DNA of 64,000 nt from Duganella guangzhouensis (GTDB lineage: Bacteria > Pseudomonadota > Gammaproteobacteria > Burkholderiales > Burkholderiaceae_D). The notes under the pieces were generated by a model that had not been told where the DNA came from, searched no databases, and saw nothing but the letters and a program-made list of their open reading frames with translations. The stretch lies in the NCBI RefSeq assembly GCF_009674535.1, contig NZ_WKJK01000001.1:558001-622000 (forward strand), written 5' to 3'. Positions 1 to 8,335 of this stretch are shown in pieces; position 1 is the first letter of the stretch, and every line of letters begins with the position of its first letter. Position numbers and translations under genes: made by a program.

Positions 1-175
1 AAACGCTGCCGAAGCGCAGCGCCTCGCTGATCTGGCCGCTGCCAGCACCACTGGCGCCGACATCTCGTCGATGACCAAGGCCCAGCTGCAGGCGGCGCTG
101 ACCGCCAAGGGCGTCAGCTACTCGTCGACTGCCGACAAGGCTGAACTGGTTGCGCTGCTGACCGCTGCTCAGTAA
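1..175 (+). CDS. Phage structural-region protein, C-terminal part (HeH/LEM-like)
   Basis: The gene enters from the left edge, so only its last 57 codons are visible, ending TAA at 173-175. The C-terminus (MTKAQLQAALTAKGV ... DKAELVALL) has the helix-extended-loop-helix pattern of HeH/LEM/SAP-type domains. These domains often end small phage proteins encoded next to capsid genes. An Ala/Gln-rich stretch precedes the domain. It lies 66 bp upstream of the beta-helix gene in the same direction, so it is probably part of the prophage head operon. The domain call is by motif only and the function is unknown. Confidence 0.6.
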   Translation, partial: NAAEAQRLADLAAASTTGADISSMTKAQLQAALTAKGVSYSSTADKAELVALLTAAQ

Positions 176-241
176 TCGCAACACGCTTCATCTCCAGCCC
201 GCCGCGCGCGGGCATTTTCTATTCCGCTGCCGAGATAGCCC

Positions 242-2383
242 ATGTCCCAAACCACCACGATCAACGCCGGCGAGCTCGGCAAGACCATCACCTTGCAAGA
301 AGGTAAGGCGCTAACCATCACGGGTTCGGCCGGCGCCGCCGGCATGGCGTATCTGCTGGACCCTGCACTCGGTGGCACGAACTCCAGCAAGTCGTGGGTG
401 ATCGGCACTGGTCCGCTGCCGCCGATCGGCTCGTTTAATGGCGCGCAGAAGGTGCTTGTGACCTGCACCGTAGGCAGTATTGATGCGGTTGTGGGGGATG
501 CAGTGCTGGTGATGCCGCAGCTCGACACTGCTGGAGGTGCCCTGATAGACACTATTGGCAACCGGCGCACGCTTGGTGAGGCATACTCGCCGCAGAGCAA
601 ACGCCTGCCGATGTTTTATGTGCGCACCCGAAAGGAGTTGAAAAGCGCGACTTTCACACATACCAACACCCCTACAGCGGCGCCAACTGAGATCTACATC
701 GACTTCAACCGGGGCCTAGATACCAACCCTGGTACCCGCTACTCGCCGAAGAAGAACCCATCATCAATCAGCGGGCAAAGCATCGGCGGCAATTCTCTTA
801 TCCTTTTTGCCACTGACTCGTTGTGGGACATCGTGGCTACCTCCGCTGCATCCAACATCATTGATGTGCAAAACATGAAAGGCACTTCGGGAAACCGCCT
901 ATATATCGGCGCGTATGACCCTGCTGGCCATACTGGACTGAAGCCAACTTTCACTTATGGCTACGAGCCAGCCGCAGGAGATTGGGTTTGGAGCGCCACC
1001 TACAATGCATGGGAATTGACCATTGCAACAGCATCGCCACAGCAAGATATGGCGTGCTTCTTCGGCACTGCGAAAATCGCTGGCACCAATGCGTGGCAGG
1101 GTAACCATCCACCGCTGTTCGGAGATTTGCAATACGGCTTCATCACAGGGTCTCCTGGCAAGTTGTACGTTTGGGCACCGAGCACGCAGAACCCTACTTC
1201 CTATTACGGGAAGGTCCGCACCTGCCCGAATACGCGCGGTCTGTTTCATAACGTATGGCAGGGCCTGCAATACACGACTATCGAGAATCTGCACTTCCAG
1301 GATATGGCCGCCGGCATCTCCAATAACGTCAGCTCAGGTGCTGGCGCGCACGTTGGCCTGGATGTGCGTAACTGCGAGGTGGACCGTGGTCAGCTTTTGG
1401 GCTGGTTCAGCGGATCGGCCGGCGCGCACTCCTTTACGGCTAGCAACAATATCGGGCGTGACTGCGGTTCGTCGCTAATCAAGGCGTCGCAAAACTCCAA
1501 CGGCGGCACCCACACGTACGATATGTCGTACAACAAGATTTACGGTTGCAACAAGCAGCAGTCGGCGCATGGCGGCTTCTACTTCCAACTGGTATCTGCC
1601 GCGCTGGGTGACGGACGCATCCACCACAACTACATCCGCGATGCGTGGAACGGCACAGGCACCGAGCTGAACAACTCGGCGCAGGGCGCCGGCTCGGGCT
1701 ACGGCTCACCGTTCGACGGCTGCGGGGTTTATTTCGACGTCACGTCGGACAAATGTGTAGCCTACGCCAATATCGTGGAGCACTCGCACGTTGGCCTTCA
1801 AGCGAACAGCGCCAAGCAGATGCAGTTCCTGTCGAACATCACAATCGACTGCAACGTGCACTGCACGGTGACCGACGACGGCACTGGCGGCAACGATGTG
1901 GTGGTGGCGCACGGCACGTACATCAACAACCTGGTGGACACCAACCAGCTCAAGCGCGGCACAACCTCCGATCCCCGTCGCGGCATTTCGGTGTGGTTCA
2001 AACCGGCAACCGCTGGCAGCGTGCGGGTGTTCAACAACGCGCTGCACCGCACCGCTAGTGTGGCGGGTCAGCCCGCTATCCGCATCGAGGCGGACTCGCC
2101 GACGAAATACTGCGCTGGCAATGCAATTTCCGGCTGGAGCGACGCAGCCAAGGTTCAAGAGATCTCACTCACCGGCACCAACCCGACGCTAGACCTGACC
2201 GCTACGGCCGCTGTGCTGACCTCGGGCGGCGCCACTTGGTTCGACGGGGCCACCGCCGTGCCAATCGCGGGTGGCCCGCTGGTGAATGCCGGCGTGCGGC
2301 ACATTGATGGCCTGTACGACGTGACTGGAACCGCGTACGAGCGTCTACCGACTATTGGTGCCGTCGAGTACACGGCGAGCTGA
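242..2383 (+). CDS. Phage beta-helix structural protein (head fibre or tailspike-like)
   Basis: This is a 713-residue protein. Residues 1-95 form a small Gly/Thr/Val-rich domain that could anchor it to the virion. Residues 145-620 show repeated short beta-strand/turn units with Asn- and Gly-rich turns, as in right-handed parallel beta-helix proteins of the pectate lyase type. Phages use this fold in tailspikes, head fibres and polysaccharide depolymerases. It sits between an HeH-domain gene and the head-tail connector genes, not beside the tail fibre genes at 15.5-18 kb. A capsid-decorating or head-fibre role is therefore as likely as a tailspike. No catalytic residues can be assigned by eye. 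ATG start; the Shine-Dalgarno is weak. Confidence 0.65.
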   Translation: MSQTTTINAGELGKTITLQEGKALTITGSAGAAGMAYLLDPALGGTNSSKSWVIGTGPLPPIGSFNGAQKVLVTCTVGSIDAVVGDAVLVMPQLDTAGGALIDTIGNRRTLGEAYSPQSKRLPMFYVRTRKELKSATFTHTNTPTAAPTEIYIDFNRGLDTNPGTRYSPKKNPSSISGQSIGGNSLILFATDSLWDIVATSAASNIIDVQNMKGTSGNRLYIGAYDPAGHTGLKPTFTYGYEPAAGDWVWSATYNAWELTIATASPQQDMACFFGTAKIAGTNAWQGNHPPLFGDLQYGFITGSPGKLYVWAPSTQNPTSYYGKVRTCPNTRGLFHNVWQGLQYTTIENLHFQDMAAGISNNVSSGAGAHVGLDVRNCEVDRGQLLGWFSGSAGAHSFTASNNIGRDCGSSLIKASQNSNGGTHTYDMSYNKIYGCNKQQSAHGGFYFQLVSAALGDGRIHHNYIRDAWNGTGTELNNSAQGAGSGYGSPFDGCGVYFDVTSDKCVAYANIVEHSHVGLQANSAKQMQFLSNITIDCNVHCTVTDDGTGGNDVVVAHGTYINNLVDTNQLKRGTTSDPRRGISVWFKPATAGSVRVFNNALHRTASVAGQPAIRIEADSPTKYCAGNAISGWSDAAKVQEISLTGTNPTLDLTATAAVLTSGGATWFDGATAVPIAGGPLVNAGVRHIDGLYDVTGTAYERLPTIGAVEYTAS

Positions 2384-2385
2384 TC

Positions 2386-2910
2386 GTGGGCCTCATCACT
2401 GAAACTGGCGCCGGCCTTCCGAACGCCGAGAGCTACATTAGCGTGGCCGACGCCACCGCATACCACGCCGGCCTGGGCAATGCCGCCTGGGCGGCGCTGG
2501 CCAGCGACACCCTGCGCGAGCAGGCGCTGCGCAAGGCGACGCTCTACATGCTCCAGACCTATCGGTCGCGCTGGAAGGGCGTGCGCACCACCAGCACGCA
2601 AGCGCTCGACTGGCCGCGTTATGACGTCGAGGTGCCGGACGTCGGCTATGGCCGATTCGTGTCGATCTTGGCTTCGAACGTGGTGCCGGCAGAAGTGCGC
2701 AATGCGTGCGCCGAGCTGGCGTTGCGCGTGGCGAGCGGTGTTGACCTGTCGCCCGATCTCGAGCGGACCATCAGCCGCGAGACCGTCGGCCCCATTACCA
2801 CCGAATATGAGGGCGGTGCGGCAGAATCGCCTCGCTTCAAGGCGGTTGACCGCATGCTGGCGCCGTACCTGTGTGGATCGAGTAATTCGGGAAGGCTGGT
2901 GCGCGGATGA
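2386..2910 (+). CDS. DnaT-like / head-tail connector family phage protein
   Basis: This 174-residue protein starts at GTG 2 bp after the preceding stop. The N-terminus (LITETGAGLPNAESYISVADATAY) and the following helical segment with an RW..R...Q.LDWPR pattern match a widespread phage family that databases label DnaT-like ssDNA-binding protein. Its constant position between capsid and tail genes fits a head-tail connector better than a replication role. The stop overlaps the next start (ATGA at 2907). A 41-residue relic of the same family lies at 29106-29234 in this window. The family is recognised with good confidence; the molecular role is inferred from position. Confidence 0.7.
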   Translation: MGLITETGAGLPNAESYISVADATAYHAGLGNAAWAALASDTLREQALRKATLYMLQTYRSRWKGVRTTSTQALDWPRYDVEVPDVGYGRFVSILASNVVPAEVRNACAELALRVASGVDLSPDLERTISRETVGPITTEYEGGAAESPRFKAVDRMLAPYLCGSSNSGRLVRG

Positions 2911-3281
2911 GCAAATACCCGGCGGTGCAGATTGAAGGCTGCGCAGTGCACGAGAACACCTTTAGCCAGGATGGCAAGGTCTGGAACGTTACCAATCTGA
3001 TCGCCCGCGCGAAGGACTTGGAACCATTCGATCTTCCGCTGGCCGCGATCTACCTCGGCACCGAGGTGTGGGGCGCAACTGGCACTCCGTATGGCATGGC
3101 TTTTCACATGCGCCGGGCGCTGGACGTTGACACAAGCTACCCGGTGATCATGTCCGAGGAAGGCTTCATCATGGACGGATGGCACCGCGTGCTGCGTGCG
3201 CTGATCGACGGCAACGCCACGATTAAGGCCGTGCGGTTCGCGAAAACGCCGCCGCACGACTATCTGGAGCCGAAAACGTGA
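2907..3281 (+). CDS. Phage protein with ParB/sulfiredoxin-like motif
   Basis: This 124-residue protein starts in an ATGA overlap with the connector gene, so it is probably translationally coupled. Residues around 85-105 (IMSEEGFIMDGWHRVLRAL) resemble the DGxHR motif of ParB-like N-terminal folds. The rest is not recognisable. It lies among head-tail connector genes, which is unusual for a DNA-binding or NTPase fold; it may be structural. No signal peptide or membrane segment is seen. The function is unknown. Confidence 0.6.
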   Translation: MSKYPAVQIEGCAVHENTFSQDGKVWNVTNLIARAKDLEPFDLPLAAIYLGTEVWGATGTPYGMAFHMRRALDVDTSYPVIMSEEGFIMDGWHRVLRALIDGNATIKAVRFAKTPPHDYLEPKT

Positions 3282-3298
3282 ACTATGCGGAGGCGTGA

Positions 3299-3943
3299 GT
3301 GAGCATGAATTCGGTACAAGAAAAGCTGTACAAAGGCTATGCGAAGGCTGCACTGAAGCTGGGGCAACAATACGACCTTTACAGGCCGACGGCGGCCGAC
3401 TACCCGGTCGCACCGGCGCAGCTCGTCGCTACGGTGATGGCCAGCTTTAACCCGCAGGACATGAAATACGGGTCGGCGGGCGATTACGCCAAGCCGGGCT
3501 GGTACTGCCTGACGGACGGTCGGCTTACCAAGGTGGGCGATTACTTGGTGAACGGCGCCGAGGTGTATTTCATCGCCGCCCAGCAGCTGGCACTGCCGAT
3601 TGATGCAGTGCGGTGCAATCGCGTGGCCACCGTAACGCGACCTAAGCAGCAGTCCGGCGCCGGCGCACAGGGCTACGGCGGCAGCGTCGTGGCGGACGAG
3701 GTCGCATTGATGACGCAGTGGCCCTGTTCCATCTTGCAGGGCACGAAAGGCGAAAAAACCGAGGCGAACCTGCCGGCCGACATCCGCTCGCCGTGGTGGG
3801 CAATCCTGCTGCCGGCGTGGCCTGGCGTCGTGCTGCGGTCGACCGATGTGATAACCGATGATTTGGGGCGCCGCTACACGGTAAGTTCGGCTGAATTGAC
3901 CGACCGGGGCTGGCGCCTCACCGCAATGCAGGCGCAAACCTGA
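3299..3943 (+). CDS. Phage head-tail joining protein candidate
   Basis: This 214-residue protein reads from GTG 3299; an in-frame ATG at 3305 is an alternative start. The sequence has no catalytic motif. It is rich in beta-strand-forming residues and its size and position (between connector and tail-terminator genes, before the sheath) are those of head completion proteins of contractile-tailed phages. Its stop overlaps the next start (TGATG at 3941-3945). The assignment is by synteny only. Confidence 0.55.
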   Translation: MSMNSVQEKLYKGYAKAALKLGQQYDLYRPTAADYPVAPAQLVATVMASFNPQDMKYGSAGDYAKPGWYCLTDGRLTKVGDYLVNGAEVYFIAAQQLALPIDAVRCNRVATVTRPKQQSGAGAQGYGGSVVADEVALMTQWPCSILQGTKGEKTEANLPADIRSPWWAILLPAWPGVVLRSTDVITDDLGRRYTVSSAELTDRGWRLTAMQAQT

Positions 3944-4803
3944 TGGCCGACTTCACTGAAATCGCCGACGAGCTGGTCGGTCTGCTGGCTGGCATCGCTT
4001 ACCCGGATGGCACGGCCGCGCCGTCGGTGATCGGCTTGCCGGTCGTGCTCTATCAAGGCTGGCCGAATCCACCGGATCTCGACCAGGACATGGTCAGCGA
4101 CAGCAAGCGGGTGCATGTTTCGGTCTGGCCGACCAATATCGAGCGGATTACCAACTCGTTCGCGGCGCGGCTGATGCCGCTGGAAGTGGTAGAGCCGACC
4201 ATCACCGTCACGGTGGCCGGCAACCAGATCACCGTCGGTGGCACCGCAACGGCTGGCCAGAACATCGGCCTGGTGATCGACGGCGCCGCCTTCGGCTACA
4301 CCGTTCAGCAGAACGACAGCACGACTGGCATCGCGACGGCGCTGGCGAACGCGATCAGCGCGGCGCAGCCGGCAACGAATGCCGGGCCGGTGATTACGGT
4401 CCCGGGCGCGCGGCTGATTTCGCAGAAGACGGGCGGCACCGCGACGATGGTTGCGCCGCTGGAGCGCATCGAGAAGGTGTTCCAGATCACGATCTGGGCG
4501 CCATCACCAGCGGCGCGGGACGGGCTGGCCAAGGTGCTCGACCCGGCGCTGCGCGGCACCACGCGCATCGTGCTTACGGACGGCACCGGCGCCGTCCTGC
4601 GGTACCGCAACAGCGTGCAGACCGATGCGCTGGTGAAGCAGGGCGCCTTCCGCCGCGACATGAACTACGCGGTGGAATACGTGACCACGCAGACGGCCAC
4701 GGCGACCGAGGTGGTGACCACCCAGTTGAACGTGACCATCAAGCAAACGAATGCACCGCTGGCCACCGGTGGCGCGATCGGTAACAAAACCATTTACACG
4801 TGA
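3943..4803 (+). CDS. Phage tail terminator/completion-like protein with an inserted Ig-like segment
   Basis: This 286-residue protein has flanking segments (1-85 and about 160-250) that look like a tail completion/terminator protein: a helix, then strands, then FQITIWAPSPAARD and late VEYVTTQTAT. In between, residues about 85-160 (TITVTVAGNQITVGGTATAGQ ...) form a Thr/Val/Gly-rich beta insert. That insert resembles a domain placed into a surface loop. The start overlaps the upstream stop. The gene precedes a small ORF and the sheath, the usual place of a terminator. The assignment is by position and composition. Confidence 0.5.
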   Translation: MADFTEIADELVGLLAGIAYPDGTAAPSVIGLPVVLYQGWPNPPDLDQDMVSDSKRVHVSVWPTNIERITNSFAARLMPLEVVEPTITVTVAGNQITVGGTATAGQNIGLVIDGAAFGYTVQQNDSTTGIATALANAISAAQPATNAGPVITVPGARLISQKTGGTATMVAPLERIEKVFQITIWAPSPAARDGLAKVLDPALRGTTRIVLTDGTGAVLRYRNSVQTDALVKQGAFRRDMNYAVEYVTTQTATATEVVTTQLNVTIKQTNAPLATGGAIGNKTIYT

Positions 4804-4811
4804 GGATGCCC

Positions 4812-4970
4812 ATGAAGCTCGTTGTTATCACCCAGTTCGCCGACTACCAAATCGGCGACGAAATCACCGAACAGGCGAAGATCGATGCGATTCTGGAGAG
4901 CGACCAGGCGCACTTCGTGGTGAAGGTCGCCGTATCTGCGCCGGCGGCGAAATCGAAGGCCGCCGACTAA
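4812..4970 (+). CDS. Small phage protein, 52 aa, unknown
   Basis: The ORF runs ATG 4812 to TAA 4970 and encodes 52 residues: MKLVVITQFADYQIGDEI, then DAILESDQAHFVVKV and an Ala/Lys-rich tail. GAGGATG at 4803-4809 includes a usable Shine-Dalgarno just upstream. The start of the protein resembles the short proteins often found immediately before tail sheath genes in Mu-like phages. It is followed by an intrinsic terminator at 5009-5032. Function unknown; the coding call rests on spacing, codon bias and the ribosome site. Confidence 0.65.
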   Translation: MKLVVITQFADYQIGDEITEQAKIDAILESDQAHFVVKVAVSAPAAKSKAAD

Positions 4971-5008
4971 TTCCCGCGCTGCACGCCGCAGCCTCCAGCT
5001 CAAACCAG

Positions 5009-5032
5009 ACCGCGCCACGTGCGCGGTTTTTT
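5009..5032 (+). terminator. Intrinsic terminator before the tail sheath gene
   Basis: The arms ACCGCGC (5009-5015) and GCGCGGT (5021-5027) pair perfectly around a 5-base loop. A run of six T follows. It lies 15 bp before the sheath start codon. Head transcripts may stop here or be attenuated, and sheath transcription would need read-through or antitermination. Confidence 0.75.
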
Positions 5033-5046
5033 ATTAGGGGTACAGA

Positions 5047-6603
5047 ATGACCATTTACCAACAAGGGCAGATCAACGCCACCGCGCAGGTGGTGCCGGAC
5101 CTGTTCGTCCAGGTGATCCCGCCGAGCCAAGCAACGCTGAACGGCGTGCCGTCGAACGTGCTGGGCATCTGCGGCACCGCCCAGTGGGGTCCGGTGGGTG
5201 CGGCGACGCCGATTTCCGCGATGTCGGACTACGCGCAGGCGCATGGCGCCATCCAGAATCGCAAGTACGACATGGGCACGGCCGTCGCCATCGCGGTCCA
5301 GCAGGGCGCGAACAACATGCGCTGCACCCGGGTGACCGATGGCACCGACGTGGCCGCCACCGCCACCGTGCAGACCACTGGCCTGACGCTGACCGCGAAA
5401 TATACCGGCACGCTGGGCAACCAGATCCAGGCGACCATCGCCAACGGCAGCGCGGCCAACTCGTTCAAGCTGACCCTCGCACTGCCGGGATTCACGCCGG
5501 AGGTGTTCGACAACATCACCGGTACCGGAAACGCCTTCTGGGTCAATGCCGCCGCCGCGATCAACAACGGCAACTCCGACCTGCGCGGCAAGTCGGACCT
5601 GGTGGTCGCCGCCGCCGGCGCGCTGACCGCTGCGCCAGTCGCTGGCTCCGTGACGCTGACCGGCGGCACCGATGGCGCCGCTACCATCACCGGCACCGTG
5701 CTGATCGGCACCGACGGTGTGTCCCGTAAAGGCATGTACGCCTGGCGCGGCGCCGGCATCTCGGTCGGCATGCTGGCCGACTGCGATGATTCGACCACCT
5801 GGGCGACGCAAGCAGCCTTTGGCCTGGCCGAGGGCGTCTACATGGTCGCGACCGGCCCGGCCGGCGACTCGGTCGGCGACGGCGTCACCACCGGCGCCGC
5901 ATACGTCAAGAAGAATCTGGGCATCGACTCCTACGCGCTGAAGCTGCTGTTTGGCGACTGGATTTACTGGGCCGATTCGGTGAACTCGGTCACGCGCCTG
6001 GTGTCGCCGCAGGCGTTCAGCGCCGGCCTGCTGGCCAATATCAACCCGGCCAGCTCCGGCCTGAACAAACAGGTGCAGAGCGTCGTCGGCACCCAGCGCA
6101 GCGCTGCCAACAAGAAGTACTCGCAGGCAGAACTGACCATCCTCGGCCAGGCCGGGCTGGACCTGATCTGCAACCCGGTACCGGGCGGCGCCTACTTCGG
6201 TATGCGCTTTGGCCGTAACACGTCGAGCAGCCAGTCGATCCGGGGCGACAACTACACCCGCATGACCAACTACCTCGCCGCCAGCCTGAACTCTGGCATG
6301 GGGCAGTACGTCGGCCAACTGCAGTCGCAAAGCGCGCAAGACACGCTGCGACCACAGGTGAAGGCGACGCTCGACAACTTCCTGCTGGGCATGAAGCAGA
6401 CCACTGCTGCGAGCTCGAACGGCATGATCGACGACTACAACACGAAGTGCGACCTGGGCAATAACCCAGCGACGCGCATCGCGGCCGGCTACTTGCAGGC
6501 CGACGTCAGCGTCCGCTATCTGTCGGTCGTCGAGAACTTCATCATCAACCTGCAGGGCGGTCAGAATGTCGACATCGTCCGCACCAACACCACCGCACAA
6601 TAA
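5047..6603 (+). CDS. Phage tail sheath protein
   Basis: This 518-residue protein has the architecture of contractile tail sheaths. An N-terminal beta domain carries the early pattern QVIPPSQATLNGVPSNVLGICGTA, a variable Thr/Ala/Gly-rich middle follows, and the conserved C-terminal part contains YFGMRFGRNTSS..., VKATLDNFLLGM and VSVRYLSVVENFIINLQGG. Sheath subunits polymerise around the tail tube and contract to drive the tube into the host. The tube gene follows 10 bp downstream, the standard order. A terminator lies just upstream. High confidence in the family. Confidence 0.9.
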   Translation: MTIYQQGQINATAQVVPDLFVQVIPPSQATLNGVPSNVLGICGTAQWGPVGAATPISAMSDYAQAHGAIQNRKYDMGTAVAIAVQQGANNMRCTRVTDGTDVAATATVQTTGLTLTAKYTGTLGNQIQATIANGSAANSFKLTLALPGFTPEVFDNITGTGNAFWVNAAAAINNGNSDLRGKSDLVVAAAGALTAAPVAGSVTLTGGTDGAATITGTVLIGTDGVSRKGMYAWRGAGISVGMLADCDDSTTWATQAAFGLAEGVYMVATGPAGDSVGDGVTTGAAYVKKNLGIDSYALKLLFGDWIYWADSVNSVTRLVSPQAFSAGLLANINPASSGLNKQVQSVVGTQRSAANKKYSQAELTILGQAGLDLICNPVPGGAYFGMRFGRNTSSSQSIRGDNYTRMTNYLAASLNSGMGQYVGQLQSQSAQDTLRPQVKATLDNFLLGMKQTTAASSNGMIDDYNTKCDLGNNPATRIAAGYLQADVSVRYLSVVENFIINLQGGQNVDIVRTNTTAQ

Positions 6604-6612
6604 GGAGCGCTC

Positions 6613-7047
6613 ATGAGCACAGGCGGACAATCCCTCGGCAAGGACGTCAGCGTCGTCATCGTGACCGCGTCCGGCACCTTGAACATCCCGGCGGCGGCCA
6701 TTACCAAGTTCGATTCCAAGCCGGTCACCGGCGACGAGAAGCGCATCGGCCTTGATGGCCAGGTGCGCAACAACGTCACCCATGAAGGCTGGAACGGCTC
6801 GTTTGAGGTGGACCGTTTCAATTCGGTGCTGGACGACTTCTGGGCGGCGGCCGAGGCGGCATATTACGCCGGCACCGCGCTCCCTTGGGGCACGATTCAG
6901 GAAACCATCACGAATCCTGATCTGTCGGTGTCGCAGTACACCTACACCCAGGTAGTGCTGAAGCTGACTGACATCGGCAGCCGCGAGGGCAACAAGACCA
7001 TCAAGCAGAAGCTGGACTTCGTGGCATCGCGCCGCATCGCCAGCTAA
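6613..7047 (+). CDS. Phage tail tube protein
   Basis: This 144-residue protein is encoded directly after the sheath, with AAGGAGCG as Shine-Dalgarno at 6602-6609. Size, position and the pattern (N-terminal strand, GWNGSFEVDRFNSVLDDFW helix, then strands ending KLDFVASRRI) fit the tail tube (core) protein of Mu-like contractile tails. It forms the inner tube through which DNA passes. The frameshifted chaperone gene follows, as expected for a tail module. Confidence 0.85.
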   Translation: MSTGGQSLGKDVSVVIVTASGTLNIPAAAITKFDSKPVTGDEKRIGLDGQVRNNVTHEGWNGSFEVDRFNSVLDDFWAAAEAAYYAGTALPWGTIQETITNPDLSVSQYTYTQVVLKLTDIGSREGNKTIKQKLDFVASRRIAS

Positions 7048-7094
7048 ACCCGGTCAGGACGGCTCCGGCCGCCTGCCAACAATAGGAACGCACC

Positions 7095-7469
7095 ATGGCA
7101 AACGCATCAAAAGTCCGCGTCAACACTGACGTCGCTGCTACCGCAGCAATTACCAAATCCGCAGAGGTGGCAACGATCCCGGCCGGTGACATCACCATCA
7201 CCCTCAAGAAACCGGGTGTGCTGGCCCAGTACCGAATCGTCGAAATCGTTGGTGGCGACGCCGCCAAAAATCAGACGTATATGGGAATGGTGCTACCGCT
7301 GCTCTGGATTATTGCAATCAATGAGACGCCAACCCCGCCGATCTCCACGAAACGGGAGTTGGAGGCGCTGATCACGCGCCTGGGCGAAGTGGGCACGGAT
7401 GCCGTTATGGGCCACGTGTACGGCAATCCGGCAGAGGCCGAGCTGTCGGAGGAGGCGGTAAAAAACTAG
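7095..7469 (+). CDS. Tail assembly chaperone, short form (gpG-like)
   Basis: This 124-residue protein lies between tube and tape measure genes, where tailed phages encode tail assembly chaperones. Those proteins bind the tape measure during tube assembly. The last codons are GTA AAA AAC TAG: the stop directly follows a perfect A-AAA-AAC slippery heptamer (7460-7466), so a fraction of ribosomes should shift to -1. Residues 1-55 are Ala/Thr-rich; residues 60-75 (MVLPLLWIIAINE) form a hydrophobic helix. The long form is listed separately. Confidence 0.8.
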   Translation: MANASKVRVNTDVAATAAITKSAEVATIPAGDITITLKKPGVLAQYRIVEIVGGDAAKNQTYMGMVLPLLWIIAINETPTPPISTKRELEALITRLGEVGTDAVMGHVYGNPAEAELSEEAVKN

Positions 7470-7639
7470 CCTGGGACGCCGAATTTCAAGAGGCTACATT
7501 CCTCGTTGAAAAGGGCGTCCCTATCGATGTCGCATTTAACATGCGAGACGAGATCCGGAAGGCGTGGGTGATCGTCGCTGGCGAGCGCGGCGGCGGCAAG
7601 TTCGATTACGACTCAATGAGCTGGGTAGATCCAAAATGA
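7095..7639 (+). CDS. Tail assembly chaperone, -1 frameshift long form (gpGT-like)
   Basis: Reading shifts at the A-AAA-AAC heptamer (7460-7466) and continues in the -1 frame from C7466: LAWDAEFQEATFLVEKGVPI and on to TGA at 7637-7639. This adds 57 residues for a product of about 181. The extension has no start codon or ribosome site of its own. It contains a plausible helical segment (FNMRDEIRKAWVIVAGE). This two-product arrangement is conserved in tail modules of lambda, Mu and P2-like phages. The stop overlaps the next ATG (ATGA at 7636), which supports real translation of the extension. The frameshift itself is inferred. Confidence 0.8.
7460..7466 (+). other. Programmed -1 ribosomal slippery site A-AAA-AAC
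   Basis: The heptamer is in the correct X-XXY-YYZ register for the upstream frame (codons GTA AAA AAC) and is followed at once by TAG. A-AAA-AAC is among the known efficient -1 slippery sequences. I did not find a strong downstream pseudoknot by eye. A GGAGGAGG stretch at about 7448-7455, upstream of the site, could act as a Shine-Dalgarno-like stimulator, which is known to promote -1 shifting in bacteria. Confidence 0.85.
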
Positions 7640-8094
7640 GCGAATTTGACCTGGCGAGTTTCGCCAACCACCTGCTGGCCGTCGAGGTGGGGCTGATGAA
7701 GCGCGCGGAAACCGCGCTCGACAAGTCGGCAAAGGCAATCGCCGACGCTGCGCGCGCCGAGATTGGCTACTACCAGCCGGCGGTTGGTCCTTACCCAGAA
7801 TGGCCGCAGCTGACGCCAGCCACGCTGGACCAGCACGCTGCCGCCGGCGTCGGTGACACGCCGCTGCTGGTGCACGGCGAGCTGTACGCCAGTATCAGCC
7901 ACGAAACCGCGAACGGCGAGGCAGTTGCCGGATCGACTTCGGAAATCATGGTTTATCAAGAGTTCGGGACCGACAAGATCCCTCCGCGACCAGTGGTGGG
8001 GCCAGCTGAGTTTGCCACGCGAGAGAGGGTGTCGAAGATCATGCATCGCGGATTGGCCGACGCCATCGCCGGCGGCAATGCATTGCTGGACTAG
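7636..8094 (+). CDS. HK97 gp10-like / phage virion morphogenesis protein
   Basis: This 152-residue protein starts at ATG 7636, which overlaps the TGA of the frameshifted chaperone. A longer reading from 7564 would run through the chaperone extension and is rejected. The pattern is an N-terminal helix, ...LLVHGELYASISHE..., then YQEFGTDKIPPRPVVGPA. This motif is typical of the gp10-like and virion morphogenesis families that complete the tail or neck. Such genes usually lie before the sheath, so its place after the chaperone is atypical. The stop overlaps that of the convergent small ORF. Confidence 0.75.
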   Translation: MSEFDLASFANHLLAVEVGLMKRAETALDKSAKAIADAARAEIGYYQPAVGPYPEWPQLTPATLDQHAAAGVGDTPLLVHGELYASISHETANGEAVAGSTSEIMVYQEFGTDKIPPRPVVGPAEFATRERVSKIMHRGLADAIAGGNALLD

Positions 8095-8306
8095 AAGATC
8101 GCCACGTAGGCGATATACAACATGACAATCAGCGCGGCGCCCGCAACGACGATGGTGGCGAGGCTGAAAACAGCAAGACCGAGCCGAGTTAGCAGCGGCA
8201 TTTGATATTTCCACTGCATGCCGTGATGCCGCCGCGTGCGGGCATCCGCTGGTCGCAGCCGAGGGTACTGGACGAAGCCAACGCGATCGGCCAGCCACTC
8301 TTGCAT
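8091..8306 (-). CDS. Small predicted membrane protein, antisense within tail operon
   Basis: This minus-strand ORF fills most of the only gap in the tail operon. From the ATG at 8306-8304 it encodes 71 residues; a TTG at 8336 would extend it by 10. The last 30 residues (RLGLAVFSLATIVVAGAAL and on) form one convincing transmembrane helix after a basic N-terminal half. The stop overlaps the stop of the gp10-like gene (8091-8094). No strong Shine-Dalgarno is visible. It may be a phage moron such as a superinfection or lysis-control protein, or a non-coding gap with a chance ORF. No family recognised. Confidence 0.4.
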   Translation of the reverse strand: MQEWLADRVGFVQYPRLRPADARTRRHHGMQWKYQMPLLTRLGLAVFSLATIVVAGAALIVMLYIAYVAIF

Positions 8307-8335
8307 TTTGTCAATTCTATTCACGGAAATGCCCA

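Noticed and set aside
4864..6783. 639-codon minus-strand frame opposite the sheath gene
   Set aside because: The sheath gene has clear family motifs; the antisense frame is Gly/Arg/Ala-rich noise.
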